In this document: in pieces, positions 63,244 through 64,000 of the stretch
Position numbering within the stretch: position 1 is the stretch's first letter
Layout of the letters: each line of letters opens with the position of its first letter
From: Adineta steineri
Taxonomy: Eukaryota > Rotifera > Eurotatoria > Adinetida > Adinetidae
Direction of reading: 5' to 3'
NCBI GenBank assembly: GCA_905250115.1
Contig: CAJNOI010000008.1
Location: forward strand, 307,689-371,688
Length of the DNA stretch: 64,000 bases
Translations under genes and position numbers: made by a program
Notes under the pieces: model-generated
The model's input: only the letters and a program-made list of their open reading frames with translations
What the model was told of the DNA's origin: nothing
The model's database searches: none

Positions 63244-63865
63244 ATGACTAATGCTGGCGGCAAATTAGACAAAGATTTATGGACCGATATTACTAAGTTA
63301 AAAAAATTAAATACAACAACTGAGCCCAAATTCATACTTGAATCACAACCATTTAATTCTGACGACGAAGACGAAGCTTCTGCTACTTCAAAAGACATCA
63401 TCGTCACTGGCCGTATATTTCCAAATTCAGATATATATAAAAATGGTTCATATAACATTGAAATGAAACTAACACCAACGTTTCCATTCGATCCGCCTGA
63501 AGTACGTTTTCTTACTAAAATTTATCATCCAAATGTTGGACAAGATGGTAATAAATATTTCACAAAAAAATTGAAATATTAAATTACATAAAATTTTTAG
63601 GCAAACTTTGCCATGAACTGTTGAATAAAAAAGGCAAATGGTCAGCAAAAATTTCTTTAGTTGATGTTGTTAAAGCTGTCACGACACATGTCGATGAACC
63701 TAATATTGATTATGCACTTAGTCTTGGTATGTATCTTATTTTATCTTTCAATTATTTATTTAGTTTACTTTCATAGAACTTGGTCGTGAATATATGTCCA
63801 ATCGAGATGAATTCAATCGAAAAGCAACCGATTTTGTTACAAAGTATGCTTTACCACGCTCTTGA
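63244..63865 (+). CDS. Ubiquitin-conjugating enzyme E2-like protein, paralogue 3
   Basis: Three exons, 63244-63547, 63601-63726, 63777-63865; 172 residues. This copy is the closest to canonical E2s: FPFDPPEVRFLTKIYHPNV, then GKLCHELL with the catalytic Cys, then KGKWSAKISLVDVV, where the W-S segment matches the family. The acidic linker (NSDDEDEASATSKD) is shared with the other two. Introns fall at the same places and phases. It probably represents the ancestral form, with paralogues 1 and 2 as faster-evolving duplicates (inference from relative resemblance). Confidence 0.88.
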
Positions 63866-64000
63866 AGATTCCGTCAAAATTTTGTGTTAGAAATTACATT
63901 TCATGTAGTTTTTTTTTCTATATATTAAAGTCTGTTTTGTATGTAATAGTTTTGAACTTTATTTTTCGAAATTATGAAATAAAATATATACATCAAAACA

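Overview
This is a eukaryotic nuclear window: AT-rich, with spliced genes whose introns are mostly 40-60 bp with clear GT...AG ends, and no operons. Ordinary animal genes are present: condensin subunit NCAPH, the ciliary factor TTC12, adenylate kinase 6, an AKNA-like centrosomal protein, an intermediate filament protein with a lamin-tail domain, and a trypsin-family protein. The lamin tail on a filament protein with no CaaX box points to a protostome. Three further traits suggest a bdelloid rotifer (inference; no marker gene is in the window): an ADP-ribosyltransferase/TPR gene of a type abundant in bdelloids, an F-box/leucine-rich-repeat gene, and many short G-rich/C-rich sequences resembling the TGTGGG telomere repeat reported for bdelloids.

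Layout. 1-5.7 kb: an intronless GNAT-like gene (minus), with three paired G-rich/C-rich repeats past its 3' end, then empty AT-rich DNA. 5.7-10.4 kb: a 16-exon secreted fasciclin (FAS1) gene with Q/N-rich inserts, each preceded by a furin-type site. 10.5-17.4 kb: a compact block of NCAPH (minus), TTC12 (plus, 188 bp from NCAPH, head to head) and AK6 (minus, tail to tail with TTC12). 17.7-21.3 kb: an F-box/LRR gene in which 21 consecutive 84-nt exons each encode one 28-residue repeat, separated by near-identical introns of 56-58 nt. 25.2-32.4 kb: a 19-exon AKNA-like gene. 33.5-34.8 kb: an unrecognised gene with a KEN box. 39.0-42.1 kb: the intermediate filament gene, with a possible alternative tail exon. 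42.6-44.6 kb: a trypsin-fold gene (minus) that has lost the zymogen-activation residues but keeps the catalytic triad. 46.1-50.8 kb: a ten-exon secreted or membrane protein with an HFRGG...ISW motif (minus), split by a 2.2-kb intron full of repeats. 50.8-58.3 kb: a repeat-rich zone with a fold-back MITE, a gene fragment, a frameshifted ART/TPR pseudogene cut off at a G/C-paired repeat, and the tail of a hAT transposase. 58.6-63.9 kb: three tandem E2 (UBC) paralogues with identical intron positions.

The genes do not form one pathway. The NCAPH-TTC12-AK6 block is housekeeping and cilia. The FAS1 protein, the HFRGG protein and the trypsin-like protein would act outside the cell or at its surface. 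The LRR gene, the ART/TPR relic and the E2 cluster are duplication-prone families. Exon coordinates were worked out by hand from splice consensus and reading frame; wherever a complete model is given, the exon lengths sum to an open frame.
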